This document shows, piece by piece, positions 18,857 to 29,260 of a stretch of 29,260 nucleotides of DNA (its first letter is position 1; the number at the start of each line of letters is the position of its first letter). The position numbers and the translations under genes are program-made. The notes beneath the pieces are model-generated. The model worked only from the letters and a program-made list of their open reading frames with translations, did no database searches and had not been told where the DNA came from. The stretch lies in the NCBI GenBank assembly GCA_009746045.1, contig RPFO01000293.1, positions 1-29,260 on the forward strand, in the 5' to 3' direction. The stretch is from Mesostigma viride. Its lineage: Eukaryota; Streptophyta; Mesostigmatophyceae; Mesostigmatales; Mesostigmataceae.

Positions 18857-19024
18857 CCTGCACTACCAGCTATTCAAAGAACACCTTAACAAAGCAGCAG
18901 AAAATATGTACAAAATTTTTGTGTCGCCACTGCCGCCTGCGCCGGTGTCGCTGCCGCCCCGCGAATTGCCGCCGAAATTCGACAAAAAAATGTCGACAAG
19001 TACTGCAGAAGAAAATTAGGCCGA
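18857..19024 (-). other. Gag leader with possible splice acceptors
   Basis: On the sense strand CCTAATTTTCTTCTGCAG lies just after the extra ORF (ending at about 19003), and GCTGGTAGTGCAG lies directly before the gag ATG. The first has a branch-like CTAAT, a pyrimidine tract and AG. Splicing from the LTR or leader past the extra ORF would bring gag near the cap. This is inference. Confidence 0.3.
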
Positions 19025-19731
19025 CTAGTAGTCAAGGCCCCTGAAGTCGCAGTACGTGTATACGAACTCACGATCCTCCATATCCAGCTCCGGACCTGCA
19101 CCGGTATGAATTAAAACCGGCGTGCTCCCCGCCGCGTAAGTTGCGACGCGCCGACGCGCGACGAGGCGCAGAGGATGTGTAAAGATCGTCAATAATTCCC
19201 ACCCCGCGGGAATCCACTCTCGCACAGAGGCGAGAAATGCCACCAGGTTAATTAAAACCTGGCGCTCACGACTGCGTACGCCGCGAGTGAGCAGCGATAA
19301 CAGCGCGAGATCCTGAAACAAATTTGTTGACACCGCCGGCGCGCCCCCCGTGCGAAGCGATGCCCAGTTTTGCAGGTTTCTCTGGTAACCGGTGAGTGAA
19401 GAGAGGACGTTGTCCAACTCCTCAATGGCAGTCGTGACTTCGGTCACCGACCGCAAACCTCCCCGCACCTGGACCGTAAATGTCGATAAAATGTTTCGAA
19501 TTGGTCCAACATGCGGATTGCCGGCACCAGTGCTGGCAAATCGGGGTCCTCGGGGTTATCCCCGAGCAATGCGTGAGCTGCACGCTGCTGACGATGAAGC
19601 TCGTCGAGCGAAACTGTAACTTCGTCGAGCAATTGTTGCCACGACGGCACAGTTGGTCTTGACGAAGAACCAGCCGGCGGAGCGGCTATTTCCTCATCGT
19701 CCGGAATCCGAAATTCTTCCGAATTTGGCAT
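19025..19731 (-). CDS. Extra ORF upstream of gag, unknown function, frame-split
   Basis: Two overlapping frames together cover about 235 codons between the 5' LTR and gag. The first (19731-19444, 95 aa) starts at ATG in AAAAAGATGCC, only 24 nt after the LTR. It is acidic at the N-terminus, then forms a Leu/Glu/Gln-rich helix. The second (to TAG at 19025) is helical, with VTEVTTAIEELDNVL and then a hydrophobic middle, and it lacks a credible start. The second frame is closed upstream of about 19556, so a single -1 change must lie between there and 19444. GCGGGGAGG at about 19460 is a candidate site, as in the pol G run. I recognise no domain. Copia elements do not normally carry an ORF here, so it may be an accessory gene, a captured gene or an unusual Gag N-terminal part. 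Confidence 0.5.
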
Positions 19732-19755
19732 CTTTTTGACAGAGCGTGTAATACG
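19732..19755 (-). other. Leader after the 5' LTR; no canonical primer site
   Basis: The sense strand starts CGTATTACACGCTCTGTC directly after the LTR. A tRNA 3'-end primer site should start TGG, and none is present next to the LTR. Priming by an internal tRNA fragment, as in Drosophila copia, is possible but unproven. Confidence 0.5.
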
Positions 19756-20372
19756 AGTTGTGAGGGTAAGAATGCCACGAATTCCGCCATGGTTCTTGCA
19801 GGAAGTTGCCTTTATTAATAATCAGGAAACACAGACGTAAGTCACGTCACTTCCAAGACTGCACGCAGCACAGACGACAGGGTCGCAGTGCCAAGAGAAC
19901 GTGCACGCAAGAACTAGCGTCCCGGTGTGACCAAGTCACTCATATAGCTTACTAGGGACGCGTCCAAGTATTCAGCTGCACTGTCACAGCTGAACTGTCA
20001 ATCAATTGATTACACAGACTCTGGCACGCCTTTGGCGCGCAGATCTATCAATTGTCCATACGGCTAGTCCTGTGGACCTATCCGTACACTAGTCAGCATC
20101 AATTGTCTCATAGGTCCTGGCGCGCTACAGTGCGCCTACCTATCAATTGACCATCAAGTCCTGTACAAGTCCTGTCAACGTCCTGCGGACTATCAAAGTG
20201 ACACTTGTACATCCTGTGTCCGTACGCGCCCACAGTGGCGCGCCGGGTACTGTCGGCACAGCCTAGGAAACGTCATAACTTTTACGTTCCTTAACCAAAT
20301 GAGGCGTTCAAGGTGCCGTTGGAAAGAGCGTAACAATCTCTATCCATCTAACGTAAATCCTTTACGTTAACT
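19756..20372 (-). repeat. 5' LTR of the copia-type element
   Basis: 617 bp, read as identical to the 3' LTR. It should carry the promoter: the sense strand has GCTATATGAG about 185 nt before the LTR end, and AATAAA (19811-19816) about 125 nt further on. This gives a long U3, an R of roughly 100 nt and a short U5. Confidence 0.95.
19941..19946 (-). promoter_or_regulatory. Candidate TATA box in the 5' LTR
   Basis: TATATG on the sense strand in the context AAGCTATATGAGTGAC. It lies upstream of the AATAAA signal, as a U3 promoter element should. The transcription start would fall near 19911-19915. Confidence 0.45.
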
Positions 20373-20377
20373 GGTAG
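20373..20377. repeat. Target-site duplication GGTAG, right copy
   Basis: It directly follows the 5' LTR outer end and continues as TGATTACTG, completing the satellite unit cut at 12549. Confidence 0.93.
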
Positions 20378-23300
20378 TGATTACTGTCTGCGACACGCCT
20401 GGGGCTGGCTGCATCTACCTGTCGGCCAATTGTGACCCGTGGGCTAGGCGAATTTGAATGCGGCTTTCCCGTTAGTAGTTGTGGCTCCATCGCTCGATCC
20501 AGTTTTCTAGGCTGCATGACATGAACCGACGGGGGTTCCTGGATTGAGACACGTTTTTTTCTCCATGCACAGCTGAAAAAACCTGCGCCGAGGTGCGGCA
20601 CCGCGGCCTACGGTAGTGATTACTGTCTGCGACACGCCTGGGGCTGGCTGCATCTACCTGTCGGCCAATTGTGACCCGTGGGCTAGGCGAATTTGAATGC
20701 GGCTTTCCCGTTAGTTGTGGCTCCATCGCTCCAGTTTTCTAGGCTGCATGACATGAACCGACGGGGGTTCCTGGATTGAGACACGTTTTTTTCTCCATGC
20801 ACAGCTGAAAAAACCTGCGCCGAGGTGCGGCACCGCGGCCTACGGTAGTGATTACTGTCTGCGACACGCCTGGGGCTGGCTGCATCTACCTGTCGGCCAA
20901 TTGTGACCCGTGGGCTAGGCGAATTTGAATGCGGCTTTCCCGTTAGTAGTTGTGGCTCCATCGCTCCAGTTTTCTAGGCTGCATGACATGAACCGACGGG
21001 GGTTCCTGGATTGAGACACGTTTTTTTCTCCATGCACAGCTGAAAAAACCTGCGCCGAGGTGCGGCACCGCGGCCTACGGTAGTGATTACTGTCTGCGAC
21101 ACGCCTGGGGCTGGCTGCATCTACCTGTCGGCCAATTGTGACCCGTGGGCTAGGCGAATTTGAATGCGGCTTTCCCGTTAGTAGTTGTGGCTCCATCGCT
21201 CCAGTTTTCTAGGCTGCATGACATGAACCGACGGGGGTTCCTGGATTGAGACACGTTTTTTTCTCCATGCACAGCTGAAAAAACCTGCGCCGAGGTGCGG
21301 CACCGCGGCCTACGGTAGTGATTACTGTCTGCGACACGCCTGGGGCTGGCTGCATCTACCTGTCGGCCAATTGTGACCCGTGGGCTAGGCGAATTTGAAT
21401 GCGGCTTTCCCGTTAGTAGTGGCTCCATCGCTCCAGTTTTCTAGGCTGCATGACATGAACCGACGGGGGTTCCTGGATTGAGACACGTTTTTTTCTCCAT
21501 GCACAGCTGAAAAAACCTGCGCCGAGGTGCGGCACCGCGGCCTACGGTAGTGATTACTGTCTGCGACACGCCTGGGGCTGGCTGCATCTACCTGTCGGCC
21601 AATTGTGACCCGTGGGCTAGGCGAATTTGAATGCGGCTTTCCCGTTAGTTGTGGCTCCATCGCTCCAGTTTTCTAGGCTGCATGACATGAACCGACGGGG
21701 GTTCCTGGATTGAGACACGTTTTTTTCTCCATGCACAGCTGAAAAAACCTGCGCCGAGGTGCGGCACCGCGGCCTACGGTAGTGATTACTGTCTGCGACA
21801 CGCCTGGGGCTGGCTGCATCTACCTGTCGGCCAATTGTGACCCGTGGGCTAGGCGAATTTGAATGCGGCTTTCCCGTTAGTTGTGGCTCCATCGCTCCAG
21901 TTTTCTAGGCTGCATGACATGAACCGACGGGGGTTCCTGGATTGAGACACGTTTTTTTCTCCATGCACAGCTGAAAAAACCTGCGCCGAGGTGCGGCACC
22001 GCGGCCTACGGTAGTGATTACTGTCTGCGACACGCCTGGGGCTGGCTGCATCTACCTGTCGGCCAATTGTGACCCGTGGGCTAGGCGAATTTGAATGCGG
22101 CTTTCCCGTTAGTTGTGGCTCCATCGCTCCAGTTTTCTAGGCTGCATGACATGAACCGACGGGGGTTCCTGGATTGAGACACGTTTTTTTCTCCATGCAC
22201 AGCTGAAAAAACCTGCGCCGAGGTGCGGCACCGCGGCCTACGGTAGTGATTACTGTCTGCGACACGCCTGGGGCTGGCTGCATCTACCTGTCGGCCAATT
22301 GTGACCCGTGGGCTAGGCGAATTTGAATGCGGCTTTCCCGTTAGTTGTGGCTCCATCGCTCCAGTTTTCTAGGCTGCATGACATGAACCGACGGGGGTTC
22401 CTGGATTGAGACACGTTTTTTTCTCCATGCACAGCTGAAAAAACCTGCGCCGAGGTGCGGCACCGCGGCCTACGGTAGTGATTACTGTCTGCGACACGCC
22501 TGGGGCTGGCTGCATCTACCTGTCGGCCAATTGTGACCCGTGGGCTAGGCGAATTTGAATGCGGCTTTCCCGTTAGTTGTGGCTCCATCGCTCCAGTTTT
22601 CTAGGCTGCATGACATGAACCGACGGGGGTTCCTGGATTGAGACACGTTTTTTTCTCCATGCACAGCTGAAAAAACCTGCGCCGAGGTGCGGCACCGCGG
22701 CCTACGGTAGTGATTACTGTCTGCGACACGCCTGGGGCTGGCTGCATCTACCTGTCGGCCAATTGTGACCCGTGGGCTAGGCGAATTTGAATGCGGCTTT
22801 CCCGTTAGTTGTGGCTCCATCGCTCCAGTTTTCTAGGCTGCATGACATGAACCGACGGGGGTTCCTGGATTGAGACACGTTTTTTTCTCCATGCACAGCT
22901 GAAAAAACCTGCGCCGAGGTGCGGCACCGCGGCCTACGGTAGTGATTACTGTCTGCGACACGCCTGGGGCTGGCTGCATCTACCTGTCGGCCAATTGTGA
23001 CCCGTGGGCTAGGCGAATTTGAATGCGGCTTTCCCGTTAGTTGTGGCTCCATCGCTCCAGTTTTCTAGGCTGCATGACATGAACCGACGGGGGTTCCTGG
23101 ATTGAGACACGTTTTTTTCTCCATGCACAGCTGAAAAAACCTGCGCCGAGGTGCGGCACCGCGGCCTACGGTAGTGATTACTGTCTGCGACACGCCTGGG
23201 GCTGGCTGCATCTACCTGTCGGCCAATTGTGACCCGTGGGCTAGGCGAATTTGAATGCGGCTTTCCCGTTAGTTGTGGCTCCATCGCTCCAGTTTTCTAG

Positions 23301-26300
23301 GCTGCATGACATGAACCGACGGGGGTTCCTGGATTGAGACACGTTTTTTTCTCCATGCACAGCTGAAAAAACCTGCGCCGAGGTGCGGCACCGCGGCCTA
23401 CGGTAGTGATTACTGTCTGCGACACGCCTGGGGCTGGCTGCATCTACCTGTCGGCCAATTGTGACCCGTGGGCTAGGCGAATTTGAATGCGGCTTTCCCG
23501 TTAGTTGTGGCTCCATCGCTCCAGTTTTCTAGGCTGCATGACATGAACCGACGGGGGTTCCTGGATTGAGACACGTTTTTTTCTCCATGCACAGCTGAAA
23601 AAACCTGCGCCGAGGTGCGGCACCGCGGCCTACGGTAGTGATTACTGTCTGCGACACGCCTGGGGCTGGCTGCATCTACCTGTCGGCCAATTGTGACCCG
23701 TGGGCTAGGCGAATTTGAATGCGGCTTTCCCGTTAGTTGTGGCTCCATCGCTCCAGTTTTCTAGGCTGCATGACATGAACCGACGGGGGTTCCTGGATTG
23801 AGACACGTTTTTTTCTCCATGCACAGCTGAAAAAACCTGCGCCGAGGTGCGGCACCGCGGCCTACGGTAGTGATTACTGTCTGCGACACGCCTGGGGCTG
23901 GCTGCATCTACCTGTCGGCCAATTGTGACCCGTGGGCTAGGCGAATTTGAATGCGGCTTTCCCGTTAGTTGTGGCTCCATCGCTCCAGTTTTCTAGGCTG
24001 CATGACATGAACCGACGGGGGTTCCTGGATTGAGACACGTTTTTTTCTCCATGCACAGCTGAAAAAACCTGCGCCGAGGTGCGGCACCGCGGCCTACGGT
24101 AGTGATTACTGTCTGCGACACGCCTGGGGCTGGCTGCATCTACCTGTCGGCCAATTGTGACCCGTGGGCTAGGCGAATTTGAATGCGGCTTTCCCGTTAG
24201 TTGTGGCTCCATCGCTCCAGTTTTCTAGGCTGCATGACATGAACCGACGGGGGTTCCTGGATTGAGACACGTTTTTTTCTCCATGCACAGCTGAAAAAAC
24301 CTGCGCCGAGGTGCGGCACCGCGGCCTACGGTAGTGATTACTGTCTGCGACACGCCTGGGGCTGGCTGCATCTACCTGTCGGCCAATTGTGACCCGTGGG
24401 CTAGGCGAATTTGAATGCGGCTTTCCCGTTAGTTGTGGCTCCATCGCTCCAGTTTTCTAGGCTGCATGACATGAACCGACGGGGGTTCCTGGATTGAGAC
24501 ACGTTTTTTTCTCCATGCACAGCTGAAAAAACCTGCGCCGAGGTGCGGCACCGCGGCCTACGGTAGTGATTACTGTCTGCGACACGCCTGGGGCTGGCTG
24601 CATCTACCTGTCGGCCAATTGTGACCCGTGGGCTAGGCGAATTTGAATGCGGCTTTCCCGTTAGTTGTGGCTCCATCGCTCCAGTTTTCTAGGCTGCATG
24701 ACATGAACCGACGGGGGTTCCTGGATTGAGACACGTTTTTTTCTCCATGCACAGCTGAAAAAACCTGCGCCGAGGTGCGGCACCGCGGCCTACGGTAGTG
24801 ATTACTGTCTGCGACACGCCTGGGGCTGGCTGCATCTACCTGTCGGCCAATTGTGACCCGTGGGCTAGGCGAATTTGAATGCGGCTTTCCCGTTAGTTGT
24901 GGCTCCATCGCTCCAGTTTTCTAGGCTGCATGACATGAACCGACGGGGGTTCCTGGATTGAGACACGTTTTTTTCTCCATGCACAGCTGAAAAAACCTGC
25001 GCCGAGGTGCGGCACCGCGGCCTACGGTAGTGATTACTGTCTGCGACACGCCTGGGGCTGGCTGCATCTACCTGTCGGCCAATTGTGACCCGTGGGCTAG
25101 GCGAATTTGAATGCGGCTTTCCCGTTAGTTGTGGCTCCATCGCTCCAGTTTTCTAGGCTGCATGACATGAACCGACGGGGGTTCCTGGATTGAGACACGT
25201 TTTTTTCTCCATGCACAGCTGAAAAAACCTGCGCCGAGGTGCGGCACCGCGGCCTACGGTAGTGATTACTGTCTGCGACACGCCTGGGGCTGGCTGCATC
25301 TACCTGTCGGCCAATTGTGACCCGTGGGCTAGGCGAATTTGAATGCGGCTTTCCCGTTAGTTGTGGCTCCATCGCTCCAGTTTTCTAGGCTGCATGACAT
25401 GAACCGACGGGGGTTCCTGGATTGAGACACGTTTTTTTCTCCATGCACAGCTGAAAAAACCTGCGCCGAGGTGCGGCACCGCGGCCTACGGTAGTGATTA
25501 CTGTCTGCGACACGCCTGGGGCTGGCTGCATCTACCTGTCGGCCAATTGTGACCCGTGGGCTAGGCGAATTTGAATGCGGCTTTCCCGTTAGTTGTGGCT
25601 CCATCGCTCCAGTTTTCTAGGCTGCATGACATGAACCGACGGGGGTTCCTGGATTGAGACACGTTTTTTTCTCCATGCACAGCTGAAAAAACCTGCGCCG
25701 AGGTGCGGCACCGCGGCCTACGGTAGTGATTACTGTCTGCGACACGCCTGGGGCTGGCTGCATCTACCTGTCGGCCAATTGTGACCCGTGGGCTAGGCGA
25801 ATTTGAATGCGGCTTTCCCGTTAGTTGTGGCTCCATCGCTCCAGTTTTCTAGGCTGCATGACATGAACCGACGGGGGTTCCTGGATTGAGACACGTTTTT
25901 TTCTCCATGCACAGCTGAAAAAACCTGCGCCGAGGTGCGGCACCGCGGCCTACGGTAGTGATTACTGTCTGCGACACGCCTGGGGCTGGCTGCATCTACC
26001 TGTCGGCCAATTGTGACCCGTGGGCTAGGCGAATTTGAATGCGGCTTTCCCGTTAGTTGTGGCTCCATCGCTCCAGTTTTCTAGGCTGCATGACATGAAC
26101 CGACGGGGGTTCCTGGATTGAGACACGTTTTTTTCTCCATGCACAGCTGAAAAAACCTGCGCCGAGGTGCGGCACCGCGGCCTACGGTAGTGATTACTGT
26201 CTGCGACACGCCTGGGGCTGGCTGCATCTACCTGTCGGCCAATTGTGACCCGTGGGCTAGGCGAATTTGAATGCGGCTTTCCCGTTAGTTGTGGCTCCAT

Positions 26301-29260
26301 CGCTCCAGTTTTCTAGGCTGCATGACATGAACCGACGGGGGTTCCTGGATTGAGACACGTTTTTTTCTCCATGCACAGCTGAAAAAACCTGCGCCGAGGT
26401 GCGGCACCGCGGCCTACGGTAGTGATTACTGTCTGCGACACGCCTGGGGCTGGCTGCATCTACCTGTCGGCCAATTGTGACCCGTGGGCTAGGCGAATTT
26501 GAATGCGGCTTTCCCGTTAGTTGTGGCTCCATCGCTCCAGTTTTCTAGGCTGCATGACATGAACCGACGGGGGTTCCTGGATTGAGACACGTTTTTTTCT
26601 CCATGCACAGCTGAAAAAACCTGCGCCGAGGTGCGGCACCGCGGCCTACGGTAGTGATTACTGTCTGCGACACGCCTGGGGCTGGCTGCATCTACCTGTC
26701 GGCCAATTGTGACCCGTGGGCTAGGCGAATTTGAATGCGGCTTTCCCGTTAGTTGTGGCTCCATCGCTCCAGTTTTCTAGGCTGCATGACATGAACCGAC
26801 GGGGGTTCCTGGATTGAGACACGTTTTTTTCTCCATGCACAGCTGAAAAAACCTGCGCCGAGGTGCGGCACCGCGGCCTACGGTAGTGATTACTGTCTGC
26901 GACACGCCTGGGGCTGGCTGCATCTACCTGTCGGCCAATTGTGACCCGTGGGCTAGGCGAATTTGAATGCGGCTTTCCCGTTAGTTGTGGCTCCATCGCT
27001 CCAGTTTTCTAGGCTGCATGACATGAACCGACGGGGGTTCCTGGATTGAGACACGTTTTTTTCTCCATGCACAGCTGAAAAAACCTGCGCCGAGGTGCGG
27101 CACCGCGGCCTACGGTAGTGATTACTGTCTGCGACACGCCTGGGGCTGGCTGCATCTACCTGTCGGCCAATTGTGACCCGTGGGCTAGGCGAATTTGAAT
27201 GCGGCTTTCCCGTTAGTTGTGGCTCCATCGCTCCAGTTTTCTAGGCTGCATGACATGAACCGACGGGGGTTCCTGGATTGAGACACGTTTTTTTCTCCAT
27301 GCACAGCTGAAAAAACCTGCGCCGAGGTGCGGCACCGCGGCCTACGGTAGTGATTACTGTCTGCGACACGCCTGGGGCTGGCTGCATCTACCTGTCGGCC
27401 AATTGTGACCCGTGGGCTAGGCGAATTTGAATGCGGCTTTCCCGTTAGTTGTGGCTCCATCGCTCCAGTTTTCTAGGCTGCATGACATGAACCGACGGGG
27501 GTTCCTGGATTGAGACACGTTTTTTTCTCCATGCACAGCTGAAAAAACCTGCGCCGAGGTGCGGCACCGCGGCCTACGTAGTGATTACTGTCTGCGACAC
27601 GCCTGGGGCTGGCTGCATCTACCTGTCGGCCAATTGTGACCCGTGGGCTAGGCGAATTTGAATGCGGCTTTCCCGTTAGTTGTGGCTCCATCGCTCCAGT
27701 TTTCTAGGCTGCATGACATGAACCGACGGGGGTTCCTGGATTGAGACACGTTTTTTTCTCCATGCACAGCTGAAAAAACCTGCGCCGAGGTGCGGCACCG
27801 CGGCCTACGGTAGTGATTACTGTCTGCGACACGCCTGGGGCTGGCTGCATCTACCTGTCGGCCAATTGTGACCCGTGGGCTAGGCGAATTTGAATGCGGC
27901 TTTCCCGTTAGTTGTGGCTCCATCGCTCCAGTTTTCTAGGCTGCATGACATGAACCGACGGGGGTTCCTGGATTGAGACACGTTTTTTTCTCCATGCACA
28001 GCTGAAAAAACCTGCGCCGAGGTGCGGCACCGCGGCCTACGTAGTGATTACTGTCTGCGACACGCCTGGGGCTGGCTGCATCTACCTGTCGGCCAATTGT
28101 GACCCGTGGGCTAGGCGAATTTGAATGCGGCTTTCCCGTTAGTTGTGGCTCCATCGCTCCAGTTTTCTAGGCTGCATGACATGAACCGACGGGGGTTCCT
28201 GGATTGAGACACGTTTTTTTCTCCATGCACAGCTGAAAAAACCTGCGCCGAGGTGCGGCACCGCGGCCTACGTAGTGATTACTGTCTGCGACACGCCTGG
28301 GGCTGGCTGCATCTACCTGTCGGCCAATTGTGACCCGTGGGCTAGGCGAATTTGAATGCGGCTTTCCCGTTAGTTGTGGCTCCATCGCTCCAGTTTTCTA
28401 GGCTGCATGACATGAACCGACGGGGGTTCCTGGATTGAGACACGTTTTTTTCTCCATGCACAGCTGAAAAAACCTGCGCCGAGGTGCGGCACCGCGGCCT
28501 ACGGTAGTGATTACTGTCTGCGACACGCCTGGGGCTGGCTGCATCTACCTGTCGGCCAATTGTGACCCGTGGGCTAGGCGAATTTGAATGCGGCTTTCCC
28601 GTTAGTTGTGGCTCCATCGCTCCAGTTTTCTAGGCTGCATGACATGAACCGACGGGGGTTCCTGGATTGAGACACGTTTTTTTCTCCATGCACAGCTGAA
28701 AAAACCTGCGCCGAGGTGCGGCACCGCGGCCTACGTAGTGATTACTGTCTGCGACACGCCTGGGGCTGGCTGCATCTACCTGTCGGCCAATTGTGACCCG
28801 TGGGCTAGGCGAATTTGAATGCGGCTTTCCCGTTAGTTGTGGCTCCACGCTCCAGTTTTCTAGGCTGCATGACATGAACCGACGGGGGTTCCTGGATTGA
28901 GACACGTTTTTTTCTCCATGCACAGCTGAAAAAACCTGCGCCGAGGTGCGGCACCGCGGCCTACGGTAGTGATTACTGTCTGCGACACGCCTGGGGCTGG
29001 CTGCATCTACCTGTCGGCCAATTGTGACCCGTGGGCTAGGCGAATTTGAATGCGGCTTTCCCGTTAGTTGTGGCTCCACGCTCCAGTTTTCTAGGCTGCA
29101 TGACATGAACCGACGGGGGTTCCTGGATTGAGACACGTTTTTTTCTCCATGCACAGCTGAAAAAACCTGCGCCGAGGTGCGGCACCGCGGCCTACGTAGT
29201 GATTACTGTCTGCGACACGCCTGGGGCTGGCTGCATCTACCTGTCGGCCAATTGTGACCC
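20373..29260 (+). repeat. 232-bp satellite array, right part, open at window end
   Basis: Continues the array interrupted by the LTR element in the same phase and orientation: 37 complete units between partial ones. Unit starts are 20512, 20744, 20979, 21214 and 21446, then exactly every 232 bp for 26 units to 27478. They then follow at 27709, 27941, 28172, 28403, 28635, 28865 and 29096. The 26-unit block appears identical unit to unit. The left edge units carry an added AGT (GTTAGTAGTTGTGG) and, once, an added GATC (20496-20499). Right edge units often lack one G in CTACGGTAG and, twice, read CTCCACGCTCC. The unit split by the element plus 16 and 37 gives 54 complete copies. Confidence 0.97.

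Larger units (their letters stand above)
12550..20372 (-). mobile_element. Recent copia-type LTR retrotransposon, unusual domain order
   Basis: This 7,823-bp element has two 617-bp LTRs that read as identical and 5-bp target duplications, and it lies inside the satellite. In sense (minus) order it has the 5' LTR, a 24-nt leader, an extra ORF, gag, a single in-frame UGA, pol (integrase, protease-like, reverse transcriptase), a -1 frame change, RNase H, a 950-nt 3' region, a polypurine tract and the 3' LTR. The RT has copia hallmarks (DFKRAFLEG; LKGLEGLRSSPIIW; a GDD catalytic pair). A protease-like domain after integrase is neither the copia nor the gypsy order. The LTR ends are AGTT...AACT. 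Identical LTRs imply insertion too recent for substitutions to accumulate. Confidence 0.93.

Noticed and set aside
8704-29154. Recurrent 91-aa minus-strand open frames, one per satellite unit
   Set aside because: They cross unit borders, shift frame from unit to unit because 232 is not a multiple of 3, break at edge variants, and carry no known domain. They are by-products of repetition.
8741-29260. CRISPR-like array
   Set aside because: The whole 232-bp unit repeats without unique spacers, and the context is eukaryotic.

Overview
The window is eukaryotic nuclear repeat DNA. There is no bacterial-style operon, RNA gene or ordinary host gene that I can support. The lineage cannot be fixed from the sequence. 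The GC-rich transposon coding regions, a LINE with a C-terminal restriction-like endonuclease, a DIRS/Crypton-type tyrosine recombinase remnant, an intron-containing hAT element and a copia-type LTR element suggest an alga or other protist, with low confidence.

Layout: (1) 1-2605 is a decayed non-LTR retrotransposon (reverse transcriptase, then a C-terminal PD-(D/E)XK-like endonuclease). It is preceded by a second, inverted copy of its own 3' end, which makes a ~500-bp inverted repeat around the RT. (2) 2787-3752 holds an (AC)n tract and a ~787-bp GAA/TTC tract. (3) 3866-4943 is a 2.5-copy tandem repeat of ~433-441 bp. (4) 5139-5403 is the C-terminal catalytic part of a tyrosine recombinase, cut off by (5) a 3.3-kb hAT DNA transposon at 5400-8714, with matching terminal inverted repeats and a transposase broken by one stop and several small indels but still carrying a recognisable 199-nt intron. 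(6) A 232-bp satellite starts at 8741 and runs to the window end. It holds 54 complete head-to-tail units, counting the one split by (7) a 7,823-bp LTR retrotransposon (12550-20372, minus strand). That element has two 617-bp LTRs that read as identical and a 5-bp target duplication, GGTAG, so it is a recent arrival.

The LTR retrotransposon is the most interesting object. On the minus strand it runs LTR, an extra ORF of unknown function (19731-19025), Gag with one zinc knuckle, a single in-frame UGA, then Pol in the same frame. Pol reads integrase, an aspartic-protease-like domain, copia-type reverse transcriptase, and RNase H after a -1 shift at a run of seven G, followed by a polypurine tract and LTR. 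Having the protease-like domain after integrase differs from the usual copia order (PR-INT-RT-RH) and gypsy order (PR-RT-RH-INT). Its LTRs end AGTT...AACT instead of TG...CA.

The parts do not form a cooperating host pathway. This is a nested, probably heterochromatic landscape in which a satellite array next to older dead elements has received a young LTR element. Several frame breaks (G runs, 4-nt insertions containing GATC) may be assembly errors and should be tested against reads.
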